Positions 38,666 to 47,697 of a DNA stretch of 64,000 bases are shown one piece after another. The translations under genes were made by a program, and so were the position numbers. The notes under the pieces are model-generated. The model worked only from the letters and a program-made list of their open reading frames with translations. It was not told the origin of the DNA and made no database searches. The stretch is from JAPORK01 sp026710285 (GTDB lineage Bacteria > Pseudomonadota > Gammaproteobacteria > Pseudomonadales > Endozoicomonadaceae), in contig OZ241746.1 of the NCBI GenBank assembly GCA_965201045.1, positions 1,178,001 to 1,242,000 of the forward strand, read 5' to 3'. Numbering within the stretch: the first letter of the stretch is position 1; each line of letters begins with the position of its first letter.

Positions 38666-41600
38666 ATGCCGTAAGGACTGTAAATGTTGTATTGCGTTGT
38701 ATTGTATTCATTTTGATTTTGCATTTTACTCAGAATACTGACAATATCGCCTTTATAATTTTTTTCATAATATTCACTAATAACACCATCTGTCGTTTTA
38801 GCTACCCCTTGATAACCGATAATCTGCTCAGGTTGTCCGGGTGTATGCAGTTTTTCATTAATCAATACATCTGATCGATAAAAAAGGTAACGAATATTTT
38901 GTTTATGCTTTTCTATAACCTCTCTGTTATTGCCATCATAAGTATAAGTACTATGATTACCGTTGTGTGTAATGATTTCAGAAACCTGATTAAAAGCATT
39001 ATAAACAATATGATTTTTTTCTGTGTCCGTCGTTATATTTCCCGCTGTATCATAAGCCAAATCTTTTATAACAGGGGTGTTTTGGTTCCACGAGGTACTG
39101 ATAAACTGAGTACGCAAAGGAGCTACAGTGTTAGTATATTTATAAGCTGTTATTTTACTCACTGTTGTTTTTTGTTGTGGGTCTTGTAAATTTTCTATAA
39201 TAGTTTTTAACTGATTCAGGGATGTAAAGTTATATTTTTGGCGGATAATAACCGGAGCCTGTGTAAGCCCTGAACTTTTAAAAGCAGTATCCCGCGGACA
39301 CAAAGGTAAACCAGCTGACCCATGGCAGGTCATGGTCACCAAATTATTCAGTACATCATATGTGTAATTAAAAATACCGTACTGGTCACTGCCTTTTTTT
39401 TGATACAGGGTCGTTATATTATCATGGTGGTCATAACTAAAAAGCCATTGTGAGATAACTTTATTTTTCAGTACATCTATTACCTTACGTTGATGCCCAT
39501 AATTATCATAACGGATATTCCGCTGCATTCCGCTACCATAACCGATGGTTTTAATGCGAGAAAATCCATCATAACCTACCGAAGATAATATTTGATTGTT
39601 TCCGTTAATAGTATAGTAAACTGTTCTTTTAATACGCCCCTGTTTATCATAGATAGTGTTTGTTACATTTCCTGAAATATCAGTTACACTTATAATACGA
39701 CGGTTGTTGTCATATTTCTGTTTTATTTTGTAATCAGGATAATTATTTTCACCTTTATGCACTAAGGATTGCATCATGCCATCAGCGCTATAACTGTACA
39801 AAGTGATACCGGTATTATCTGTTTTTTGTGTCGGCAGCGTAGTAATCGGATCATAACTTAACGACCATTGTTGTTTTTTATCAACAAATTCAGTAACCGG
39901 TAAACCAGGAACGTTATAGCACCATGATATACGATGCCCCGTGGAAGTTAGGATAAAATCAGTAAGCCCATCAACTGTATAATGATAATAATTCTTCCCC
40001 GCCTCTATTTGATATTCCCACATTAACTGTCCTGCTGCATTATAATGTGCGGATGAAAGCAAATAATGTTCTCCGTTAATGCCAAAAAACGCTATTGCAG
40101 TAATATGACTGGTCAGATCATAGATGTTATGAATTCGGCTACCTGCCGAATTAACTGTATCGGTAACCTGTCCCAGCGCATTGTAATATTGTTTGGTAAT
40201 TCTTCCTGAAGTGTTCTGCAAGACAACTCTTCCAAAGCCATCATAAGTAATAAATGAAACTTTATCAGTTTGTTTATCACTGCGAAGACATAGTGTTTTC
40301 ATATCAGGCAAATGTCCATTGGGTGCAGGTAATACCCAATATTTAACCGGTTTATTTAATATGTTATAACGAGAGACAGAAAGCACTGAGTATTCATTCT
40401 GCACATTGCGCCGATAATTCACTACACATCGGAATGCATCATCATATTGTACAAAATCTGTTTCACCACTTGAGAGATGAACACCGACCACTCTGCCTGA
40501 GTAGTCATACTTTGGTATAGCTGTTAATGCATACATTTTACCTGTTGAATCAAATCTGTATACATTATACGACGAAACATTGTTGTATGGGTTATAAAGG
40601 GTGCTCTGCCTTAGCCACCAGTGATTGGGTGATGGTTTGCCATCAGCAGTTAACGCTTCATCAAAATTCATTAGTGTTCTGCCTGCACCATCAAAGACTA
40701 TTTTATTTTGTAATCCGTTGGGTGCTGTGATAATTACCTGATTTAATCTGTCTGAAACTGTATATTGGTAGTGTCTACTGGTAGCAAAAGATGTACCCAC
40801 AGCAAAATCTGTTTGTGTCAGCCGACCCCACAGATCATAGTGATAAAGTGTAATATTTTTGCCGCCGGGACTGACACTTTTTAATAACTGATTAGTAAAT
40901 AAACTAATGGTTACAGCAGGAGAAAATTGAGACTTTTTATCACTTAATACGGTAGTATTGTAGGAAGTTTTACGGTAACCATCAGCACTTTCAATATAAT
41001 AATAATTGTTTATTAATGAGGTTAATGAAGCATCTTCAGCATTCCCCGTTAAAACTGTTTGTTTTAACAAGCCATAACTAAAAGGATCGTGTGTATTTTG
41101 GTAGTAATCTCGGGTTACTGTTCTTTGCTGCTGTCCTGCCTGACAGGTTTGATGATCCAGCATCAATATATAGCCAGATCCGGTGTGGTTAATTATTTTA
41201 CGATAATAGTTGTAAGTTATCACAACAGGTAGTGAATACTTATCAGGCAGTTTGTTAGAAGGGTAGCGGCTAACTGACTCAATCTGTGTATCAAAAAACC
41301 AGTTTTTTGATGTAGCAGGACAGGCTGTATCACCTTTAACCGGGCAGTAGTGGATTTTTGTTAATCGTCCATATGCGTCTGTAAAACTGGTCAACCTTCC
41401 TTTCTCATTATAGGTACTCATTGTCGATGTAACCGATGGCAAAGAAGAGATGTTTCCCCATACACGTGTTTCTATTTTTAATGGCAGGCTATAAGTGGAT
41501 GGTAAGTCAGAAAAAGTCGTGTGCGCACAACCATCAGGCTCATCGGTTCGACAAAAAAAATTGTGCACTTCTGAAAAAATATTTCCGGTTTTATCACTAA

Positions 41601-42810
41601 TTTGTTTGCTATCAATTAACAAATGATACTTGTTATAAGTTTGAATTTCTCTTATAATACCATTGTCTTGTTGTGTTTGATAAGTATAACTGGCAGGTGT
41701 TTCAAACAGAATATCTTTTAGTGTATTGCCAATGGCAGATAAACCTGAACTGTAGCCAAGATAATTGTTTTTACTACCATTAATATTAGCGTATTGATAA
41801 CGCTCAACAGACACCGGTTGCCCTCTTCCCGGGTCTGTTTTTTCTGTGGAAGCAACACACAGTGATACTGTTTTCGTACTTATATTTATCTTCATTGCAT
41901 CAGTGCAATTATATACTATCTCTTTTTTTAATCCGCCGGGATAACTAATCTTAGTAATAAGATTTTTTGTATAATGAAGATAAATACCTGCATATTTGTT
42001 GCTCTGTGATACGGGTAATGTAACCGCACTTAAATGATTGCTGGTGTGATTAATAAGTATCGAAACCAACTCTCCTTTAGTACCTCTGCTAACAACGATA
42101 ATCTCATTTTTTTCGTAATTTAATGTAATTGCATGCCCCTCATCATCAGTAACAGACTGCAACAAATTTGTTCCTGGTTTATAAAGAAAATGAACACGCC
42201 ATCCATCCTGTTGTTCAAGTTCGGCTTCGTAGCCATCGTGGTTCAGGGTTTCCTTTAATCCATTCGCATAAGTGATTACAAAGTGAGTATATATATCACC
42301 ACAGATATGCATGTCATGTAGTTTATGATATAAAGGCCACCAGTGACCATCTACCTGTTGCTGCAGGTAAAAATTTTGACCAAATGACGTAGTTAACTGG
42401 TGTGTTTGCGGATTAAAGTGAGTTAAATTCCAGCTCCACCCGATTCCCAGCCCGTCTTTATTAGCAAAAGCGTTACTGCTGTATAGTACTTCAAGATCAA
42501 TGTTTGGACCATGACCAAAATTACTCAGCAAACTCCCGCTTTTGATATACGTACTAAATACTCCGGTGCGAGGATCTACCTGTGAACCCCATGACTTTTT
42601 AAAATTAAAAGCATTGGACCAAAGTTCAGATTCACCGCTTTGTCTAAATTTTCTTGTTGTTATCTTTTCTTTATCTTTTGATTGTTTTTCGTCGTTTATT
42701 TTACTATGTTCACTATTATAGTTGTTCTTAGCTACACAAAAAACAGATACAACTTGTTCGGCTGTTAATAGTAATAATATAAATAATAATTGGATGAAAT
42801 TAAAAAACAT
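37387..42810 (-). CDS. Large secreted YD/RHS-repeat protein (RHS-4)
   Basis: 1807 residues from the ATG at 42810, with GAGA upstream; the TTG at 42822 is less likely. It begins with the export signal MFFNFIQLLFILLLLTAEQV, ending near FCVA-KN. Entry domain, YD core and end-of-core motif (GNNPVMNTDPGGNMPRWLG) are as in RHS-1. The tip has the hydrophobic Ala/Gly segment and then a divergent domain keeping Cys (NNVACDAGT), His (AHMSIV) and Asn in place of Asp (YDNGT). It ends MPLE. It is the 3'-side parent of the chimeric RHS-2. Its upstream region differs from that of RHS-1, so the two could be expressed separately. Confidence 0.88.
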   Translation of the reverse strand: MFFNFIQLLFILLLLTAEQVVSVFCVAKNNYNSEHSKINDEKQSKDKEKITTRKFRQSGESELWSNAFNFKKSWGSQVDPRTGVFSTYIKSGSLLSNFGHGPNIDLEVLYSSNAFANKDGLGIGWSWNLTHFNPQTHQLTTSFGQNFYLQQQVDGHWWPLYHKLHDMHICGDIYTHFVITYANGLKETLNHDGYEAELEQQDGWRVHFLYKPGTNLLQSVTDDEGHAITLNYEKNEIIVVSRGTKGELVSILINHTSNHLSAVTLPVSQSNKYAGIYLHYTKNLITKISYPGGLKKEIVYNCTDAMKINISTKTVSLCVASTEKTDPGRGQPVSVERYQYANINGSKNNYLGYSSGLSAIGNTLKDILFETPASYTYQTQQDNGIIREIQTYNKYHLLIDSKQISDKTGNIFSEVHNFFCRTDEPDGCAHTTFSDLPSTYSLPLKIETRVWGNISSLPSVTSTMSTYNEKGRLTSFTDAYGRLTKIHYCPVKGDTACPATSKNWFFDTQIESVSRYPSNKLPDKYSLPVVITYNYYRKIINHTGSGYILMLDHQTCQAGQQQRTVTRDYYQNTHDPFSYGLLKQTVLTGNAEDASLTSLINNYYYIESADGYRKTSYNTTVLSDKKSQFSPAVTISLFTNQLLKSVSPGGKNITLYHYDLWGRLTQTDFAVGTSFATSRHYQYTVSDRLNQVIITAPNGLQNKIVFDGAGRTLMNFDEALTADGKPSPNHWWLRQSTLYNPYNNVSSYNVYRFDSTGKMYALTAIPKYDYSGRVVGVHLSSGETDFVQYDDAFRCVVNYRRNVQNEYSVLSVSRYNILNKPVKYWVLPAPNGHLPDMKTLCLRSDKQTDKVSFITYDGFGRVVLQNTSGRITKQYYNALGQVTDTVNSAGSRIHNIYDLTSHITAIAFFGINGEHYLLSSAHYNAAGQLMWEYQIEAGKNYYHYTVDGLTDFILTSTGHRISWCYNVPGLPVTEFVDKKQQWSLSYDPITTLPTQKTDNTGITLYSYSADGMMQSLVHKGENNYPDYKIKQKYDNNRRIISVTDISGNVTNTIYDKQGRIKRTVYYTINGNNQILSSVGYDGFSRIKTIGYGSGMQRNIRYDNYGHQRKVIDVLKNKVISQWLFSYDHHDNITTLYQKKGSDQYGIFNYTYDVLNNLVTMTCHGSAGLPLCPRDTAFKSSGLTQAPVIIRQKYNFTSLNQLKTIIENLQDPQQKTTVSKITAYKYTNTVAPLRTQFISTSWNQNTPVIKDLAYDTAGNITTDTEKNHIVYNAFNQVSEIITHNGNHSTYTYDGNNREVIEKHKQNIRYLFYRSDVLINEKLHTPGQPEQIIGYQGVAKTTDGVISEYYEKNYKGDIVSILSKMQNQNEYNTTQYNIYSPYGMVWHRVKPPSDQTIVYGFNGKRTETLTGWQFLGAGNRVYNPQQRHFLSEDPLGAGYCFAGNNPVMNTDPGGNMPRWLGAVFKWAGYVGTAGLGALHNKWVNLATSVVAAGLSVAAFGATAASAGSTALATVATGIAAVGSCIPVVTAVTPANKGLNITSAVVGITQMVTVIATSAVFAALGAELAEESSVSATETTIYKPPGMLKASSISGKSSLFVPFDSTKTAPLSHALDSEEFIGEMFMSKAPHLVSFDKGFLRSDKMKNALEIYKILCLSAYGNNVACDAGTIIMTATFFDRYLDIELLRDFLIARRNFASVGSRANYKTYYFAIVRLLDSLARPESEITITSSPAHDYWKIHSLISINKTAVVASKAHMSIVKRLPASWRAYVFYDNGTVFYERFGYRSLVRQFRNPKDKTLKINIFMPLE

Positions 42811-42915
42811 ATGATTTCTCAAAAAAGTTATTATTGTATAAATTTTTTTGTTTAAAGACAGTGGGGATTGTTAAATTTTTTTATGGAGTTGATTTATCAT
42901 TCATGTTTATTTTTA

Positions 42916-43840
42916 TTAAAAATAAGTTGTTTCACCAGAAAAAGCATCACGAAACACAAATTCAATTTGATATCGCGCTTTATAATAACTAATTATTTTA
43001 TTTGTATCCAGTGCTGTATCTGTTGAATACAAGAGAACATGCTTGTTTTTGAACTTAAGTAGAACAATACGAATTTTTTGTTTAATCATTTTCAACCAAA
43101 CAATTACAGTATAAACTTCAACTCCCTGATGTATTTTTCCTACATATTCAAATCGTTTTGTGTCTTTACTGAAATTTACTTTTCCATCATATCGTTTTGG
43201 TTTGCCTTTTCCTTTGTACTCTCCCTGATGAGACCGCCACACATCAGCATCAATACGTAATTTTCCTACTACGTCTAGTTCTTGTTCGGTGACTGGACGA
43301 ATAAATTTCTCTTTAGTATAATAAGCATCACAAGCTAAATATTTAATATCTAAATTATTAAGAGGAGCTTTTAATCCTTTAACTTGCTGCACATAACAGT
43401 CTGTCTCAGTCTTTTTAGTCTCATTTAATGTTTGACGTGCGTCCAACGTATATACCGTATTTACAATCATATCAATAATACTCACTAATGACATTTCCAG
43501 CCCATGCTCTGAACGTCCTGTTTTCCCATTATAAAACTTACTTAAACCTCCTGTTTTTTTACCGCTTTTATCCATAAAGCTGGCATCAATTACGGCAATG
43601 TATTCTTTTCCCTTTGATTCATAAGTTAGCAATTTACAGTTGAAATCTGTAAAATCAAATTCTCTTCTGTATTATCGACTAAATCGCTTTTCGTTTATTC
43701 CACAATAACGACTCATATTTCTAAACGTTGCTTTTCCTCGAAAAAACATAAAAAGTACACAGTAAAATAGCAATAAATATTCTTTGATGTTTTTTTATTT
43801 TTGACATTGATTTTAAAATTTTATCTATTGTGTCTTCCAT
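42916..43840 (-). pseudogene. IS4-family transposase, broken
   Basis: The best frame (42916-43632, 238 residues) has VIDASFMDKSGKKTGGLSKF (first Asp), LACDAYYTKEKFI (second Asp) and YKARYQIEFVFRDA (the Y-x2-R-x3-E signature, Glu). The normal start is the ATG at 43840 (MEDTIDKILKSMSKIKKHQR). Between them lie a 1-base frameshift (near FYVF/MFFRGK) and a TAA in place of the Trp in RFSR-x-YRREF. The C-terminus after RDA is replaced. An end sequence AAAACTGTCCGAAATATT lies at 43901-43918. Confidence 0.88.
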
Positions 43841-43894
43841 GAGTAGTTCTCTGTTTGTTTTTGTATTTCTACAGATTTTACTCATAGATATTTT

Positions 43895-43918
43895 TTAGTC
43901 AAAACTGTCCGAAATATT
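43895..43918. repeat. IS4-type terminal sequence shared with the MITE-like elements
   Basis: AAAACTGTCCGAAATATT matches the right ends of the elements upstream of both ankyrin genes. It probably is the outer end of the broken IS4 element. Confidence 0.5.
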
Positions 43919-43966
43919 GTTATAACGCTAGTTTTTTAAAAATAGTACAGTGTAGTTTGGTTGAAA

Positions 43967-44107
43967 ATGATTTGCCAGTTTGAAAAAACGTGCCGGAAAC
44001 TTGGAGTTTCATTTTGGGAATATCTTAGTGATCGTTTGACGGAAGGGATAAGAAATATTCCCTCGCTGCCTGACATTATACGTCAAAAAATAACAGTGCT
44101 CGGGTAG
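43967..44107 (+). pseudogene. Transposase C-terminal scrap
   Basis: The frame reads CQFEKTCRKLGVSFWEYLSD, RLTEG, then IPSLPDIIRQK and stops. 'TCRKLGxxFWEYLxDR...IPxLPDIIRQ' is a C-terminal tail I associate with bacterial transposases, but I cannot name the family. Confidence 0.45.
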
Positions 44108-44273
44108 CTCTGCCCCGGTTTATTGAGAAGTTACGCACTATTGTTGATTCTGCGGTTCAGCGCTTGGTCTTTAGTCTTAGGTAAAAAATAGCAAATATCC
44201 TTATATCTGGAGCAAACTGGATCACATAGTGAGATGTTTTGATTTTTTATATCCAGTTTGCTATCTTATGTTT

Positions 44274-44498
44274 TTAGGCTGTTTCAAATAGTAATTGTTC
44301 TGTTTTTTCTGGTACAATACCTCCTGTTAAAAACACAATAACATCCTTGCACTTTTCTTCTTTTCGTTTGAGATAACTCAGAATTGTTTCATCAGAAGCA
44401 GAGCTAAAGCTATTAGCAAAAATAGATAAACCCTCTAGTGACTTTGTTGAAATTCCAGCTTGAAGAAGACGATATTTAACTGGGTTGGTAGGTTTCAA
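44274..44498 (-). CDS. Unknown small frame, possibly a gene remnant
   Basis: 74 residues from a TTG, with no convincing ribosome-binding site. The sequence is protein-like, with a helical SxxSDETILSYLKRKEEKCK stretch, but I do not recognise it. Its 5' end coincides with the left edge of the IS66 remnant, so it may be the tail of a gene cut by that insertion. Confidence 0.3.
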   Translation of the reverse strand: MKPTNPVKYRLLQAGISTKSLEGLSIFANSFSSASDETILSYLKRKEEKCKDVIVFLTGGIVPEKTEQLLFETA

Positions 44499-44504
44499 GG
44501 TACC

Positions 44505-45187
44505 ACATCACAGCAAAATGGAGTTATTTTTATAGCCATGATAAGCGAGGTAAAGAGGCAATAGATGAAGCAGGTGTATTGCCGGACTATCAGGGTATTT
44601 TAGTGCATGATCACTGGAAGCCATACTTTCATTATCCTTGTCAGCATGCCTTGTGTCATGCACATCATCTTAGAGAGCTTGAATCTGCCAGCGAACATGA
44701 AAAACAGTCATGGGCAAAGCAAATTAAAATGTTTCTTCAGGAAGTTCATAATGAAGTTAATCTGTTAGGAGGACGGTTGGGTTATGCTCGGATAAAAGCC
44801 AGATTAAAGAAGTATAATCAGTTAATAGCACAGGCTGAAAAGGAATGTCCGGCTCCTGTCAGACCACCGGGTAAAAAGGGAAAAATGAAAAAAAGTAAAA
44901 GTAGAAATTTACTGGAACGACTCAGGAATTTTAAACAAGAAATATTGCGATTTATGATCAATCCTGCAGTCTCTTTTACAAATAATCAGGGAGAACGGGA
45001 TATAAGGATGACTAAAGTCCATCAAAAAGTTTCCGGATGTTTCAGGAGTGAAACAGGCGCCCGAATATTTTGTGCTATGCGTAGCTATATTTCAAGTTGC
45101 CGTAAACAGAATATTAGTGCATCCGCTGCACTGGGTTTGTTACTTTCTTCTCACTTGCCTGATATTTTTACATACCAGGCTGAATAG
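44505..45187 (+). pseudogene. IS66-family transposase, C-terminal part
   Basis: Readable from YSHDKRGKEAIDEAGVLPDY through GILVHDHWKPYFHYPCQHAL, CHAHHLREL to NNQGERDIRMTKVHQKVSGC and FRSETGARIFCAMRSYIS. These are the second Asp and the Glu (GERDIRMxKxxxKxSGxFR) regions of IS66 TnpC. The N-terminal half with zinc finger and first Asp is missing, and no start signal is seen, so it is dead. Confidence 0.9.
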
Positions 45188-45242
45188 TTACTAAAAATCT
45201 TTTTCGGTAACCTTAAAGTGTTGTTTTTTCAACACATATGAA

Positions 45243-46184
45243 TCATAACAGAATATGATGCATTATTTTTCCACCACACTCACCTGCAATAAATTCCAGG
45301 CAGGTAAAATTATATGCATCGACTTTCTCAAATATATTGTGCCTACTTAAAAATATTAGATTGTTTTTCTGGACTTCTTTATTTTTTTTGAAATTTTTTA
45401 TAAGCTCACACAGAGGAATTGTAATCATCAGTGCTTCGTACTTAAGAATGTCCTGAAAACATATACCACCCGAAAAAATACCATCTAACACACCAATCTC
45501 TTCTTGTGTTAGCTCGCGCTTTATTAATTTGTTATCTTTAATACACTCCACTAATTTTATAAAGGTTTCATATTGAAACTTTTTAATTGCGGTCATGGTT
45601 GCATGTTGTGAATTATCTTTTGATGCCTCATGGATGCGTTTTTCCATTGCCTGTTTAACTAAACCCCACAAAGTACTGTAGTCATCAGGATTATCAAAAT
45701 GCCCTTTACTCTTCGTTTGTATCATCGCTATGATATCTTCGAAAGATTTTTTGCTGGTGATTTCAGATTTAGCAGAGGATACTTCTTTAGGTCCATCTTT
45801 CTTAGCTTTGGTTCTTTTTCTTAAAGGTGCAGTTTCAGGTATAAGAGAAGACATTTCGAGGGTACCGGATTCGAGATCATCAAAGTTGTCATCCGTCAGC
45901 TTTGGTTCTTCTGCGATAAGAGTAGTAGAGAGAGATGTGTTAATTCCATCGATACTTGCATGGACTGTGACCGGAGCTAAAAACTTTTGCGAAGTCATCT
46001 GTTCTTCATCAGAATCAGAATCACAACCATGGAAGTCATTGTCATTTTCTTCTTTGTTAACCAGATTTAAACCACTACCACCTGTTGCCAGAGCCGTACA
46101 CATATTAATTTCAAAAAATATAAAAATAAAGCAGTAAATTAAAAAAGTGCCTGTTAAACTTTTAAAGAGTTTTTTTCGTTTCAT
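45243..46184 (-). CDS. Secreted hypothetical protein with a basic NLS-like motif
   Basis: 313 residues; AAGGA lies about 10 bases before the ATG. The N-terminus is an export signal (FLIYCFIFIFFEINMCTALA, cut near ALA-TG). An acidic stretch (CDSDSDEEQ, 54-62) and a disordered region follow. Residues 121-133 (LRKRTKAKKDGPK) form a strongly basic cluster like a monopartite nuclear localisation signal. The C-terminal 170 residues look helical and folded. I know no family for it. It lies between IS debris and the aminotransferase-like gene. A role as an exported effector reaching a host nucleus is speculation from the motif. Confidence 0.7.
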   Translation of the reverse strand: MKRKKLFKSLTGTFLIYCFIFIFFEINMCTALATGGSGLNLVNKEENDNDFHGCDSDSDEEQMTSQKFLAPVTVHASIDGINTSLSTTLIAEEPKLTDDNFDDLESGTLEMSSLIPETAPLRKRTKAKKDGPKEVSSAKSEITSKKSFEDIIAMIQTKSKGHFDNPDDYSTLWGLVKQAMEKRIHEASKDNSQHATMTAIKKFQYETFIKLVECIKDNKLIKRELTQEEIGVLDGIFSGGICFQDILKYEALMITIPLCELIKNFKKNKEVQKNNLIFLSRHNIFEKVDAYNFTCLEFIAGECGGKIMHHILL

Positions 46185-46543
46185 GATATATCATTCCTTG
46201 GGTTTTTATGGTTCGATGTAGCACCACACCACTTAATCAAATATTTAGCATTTTTATATAAATAATATTAAATGCATTTGCATCATAAAAATAAAGACAT
46301 TGTTAAAATATAAATATTTAAAAAAGCTCATATTACAACAAGAGTTTTTCTCTCTATAAAAATAATGTATCAAAAACTGTTTAAAGAAACAATTAAAACT
46401 TTAATTTATAATGATAAAAATGATGTTTCGCTCATATTGATAATTATCTTTAAAAACTGAAAAAACTAAATAAAACTTATTTACAACTGGTTCAGGCAAA
46501 AGTACAAGTAAATAGTCATATTTTAATGTGTATTGTATAGTTT
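46185..46543. other. AT-rich intergenic region
   Basis: No gene or recognisable repeat. It contains the upstream region of the secreted hypothetical protein. Confidence 0.4.
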
Positions 46544-47425
46544 TCATAACAACCTTTGTAAATACTGAATAAGCATTGATGTACAATCAAATGGAGTAGA
46601 TTTTATGTGTCCTTTAATGTAACAGCTAAATCTGTATCTATGACTACCTAAACTTTTAACACTAAATATATTATTTTGCCTTTGTAATTTTTCATTCAAA
46701 TCTACGTTTGCATCTATAACAATAAAAGGAGTGTTAGATTGAGCTGGAGTAATTACCTTCATGCCTAATGATGATATCTCAAGGATGTGTCTTTTTGTTA
46801 AACTCAATAATGCAGCATTAAAAAAATAAGAACCAGATTCTAACAACGAAAGTAATTGGTTGTAGATATTTATATTGACTGTACCGGATTCTGATATTTT
46901 TGCGATTTTACTTATCTCTGGGTATTTCTCTCTGTTTTTAATACACAAAACACTTATTCCTGTTTGCATAGCAAGATGTTTGTGAAGAGGAAAAAATAAT
47001 AGGTCTGATGTTATGGCTTGCTGATGATGTATAATTGTCCCTATTGATTGAGCAGCATCGAGCACATAATTTGTATCATCTAATGTGCAAACTTTACCAG
47101 AATTTGGATCTATATGAGTGAGCAATGGTATAGCTTTTTCATATTTTTTGTTAGTAAGAAAGCGATAAGACTCATAACACCCATGTTGTATTGATAAAGA
47201 TGTTGATTGCACACTTAGTCCATACAGTATGTTAAGCAAACAATGAGTACTATTATTTAGCAGATATATCTCTTCATGTTTTAAGTTGAGTTTTTCTTTG
47301 AGGTGAAACTTTATATCACTTTTAATTGTCCCAACTTTCTGATAGTAATTTTTGTTATTATATCGAGCTATATTTGAGTCGATTAAACTGAAATGTATAG
47401 ATGAATCATCTATCAGCTTTATCAT
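46544..47425 (-). CDS. PLP-dependent class V aminotransferase-like protein
   Basis: 293 residues. Visible are the cofactor-site features of fold-type I class V enzymes: YVLDAAQSIGTI (the Asp and Gln that hold pyridoxal phosphate) and LLFFPLHKHLAMQTGISVL (His-Lys; K is the Schiff-base lysine). At under 300 residues it is shorter than typical class V enzymes (about 370-400), so N- or C-terminal elements are reduced. Substrate unknown; cysteine desulfurase or epimerase relatives are possible. Its ATG overlaps the stop of an upstream NUDIX remnant (ATGA), a sign of translational coupling in a former operon. Confidence 0.65.
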   Translation of the reverse strand: MIKLIDDSSIHFSLIDSNIARYNNKNYYQKVGTIKSDIKFHLKEKLNLKHEEIYLLNNSTHCLLNILYGLSVQSTSLSIQHGCYESYRFLTNKKYEKAIPLLTHIDPNSGKVCTLDDTNYVLDAAQSIGTIIHHQQAITSDLLFFPLHKHLAMQTGISVLCIKNREKYPEISKIAKISESGTVNINIYNQLLSLLESGSYFFNAALLSLTKRHILEISSLGMKVITPAQSNTPFIVIDANVDLNEKLQRQNNIFSVKSLGSHRYRFSCYIKGHIKSTPFDCTSMLIQYLQRLL

Positions 47426-47608
47426 TCAATACGCCCCATAGACTTAAGTCGAGGAATAACTTTTTCTTGGAAAACACTACCTATTTTTAAGTTTTTGGCT
47501 TCCTGCGCTCCAATCCACCTTATATCTACAATTTCTGAACATGGTTTAGGGGTGCCATAAATTTTAGCCAACCATGAACTAATTTCTATTTCCTCATTTT
47601 GACGTAGT
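47422..47608 (-). pseudogene. NUDIX hydrolase C-terminal remnant
   Basis: The frame reads EISSWLAKIYGTPKPCSEIV, DIRWIGAQEAKNL, then IPRLKSMGRIE and TGA. 'SW-x-A-x-Y-x-G-x-P-x-P-x-x-EI-x-x-x-x-W' followed by 'VIPxL' is the usual tail of NUDIX hydrolases. The NUDIX box itself is absent; a stop lies just upstream. The TGA overlaps the next ATG. Confidence 0.6.
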
Positions 47609-47697
47609 CAATCTTTTTGTTACACCCAGTTAAGAGACATTTTTTGTCATGATTTCTTCATGCTTATTTGAATTTATAGAATTCATGCAATATTTTT

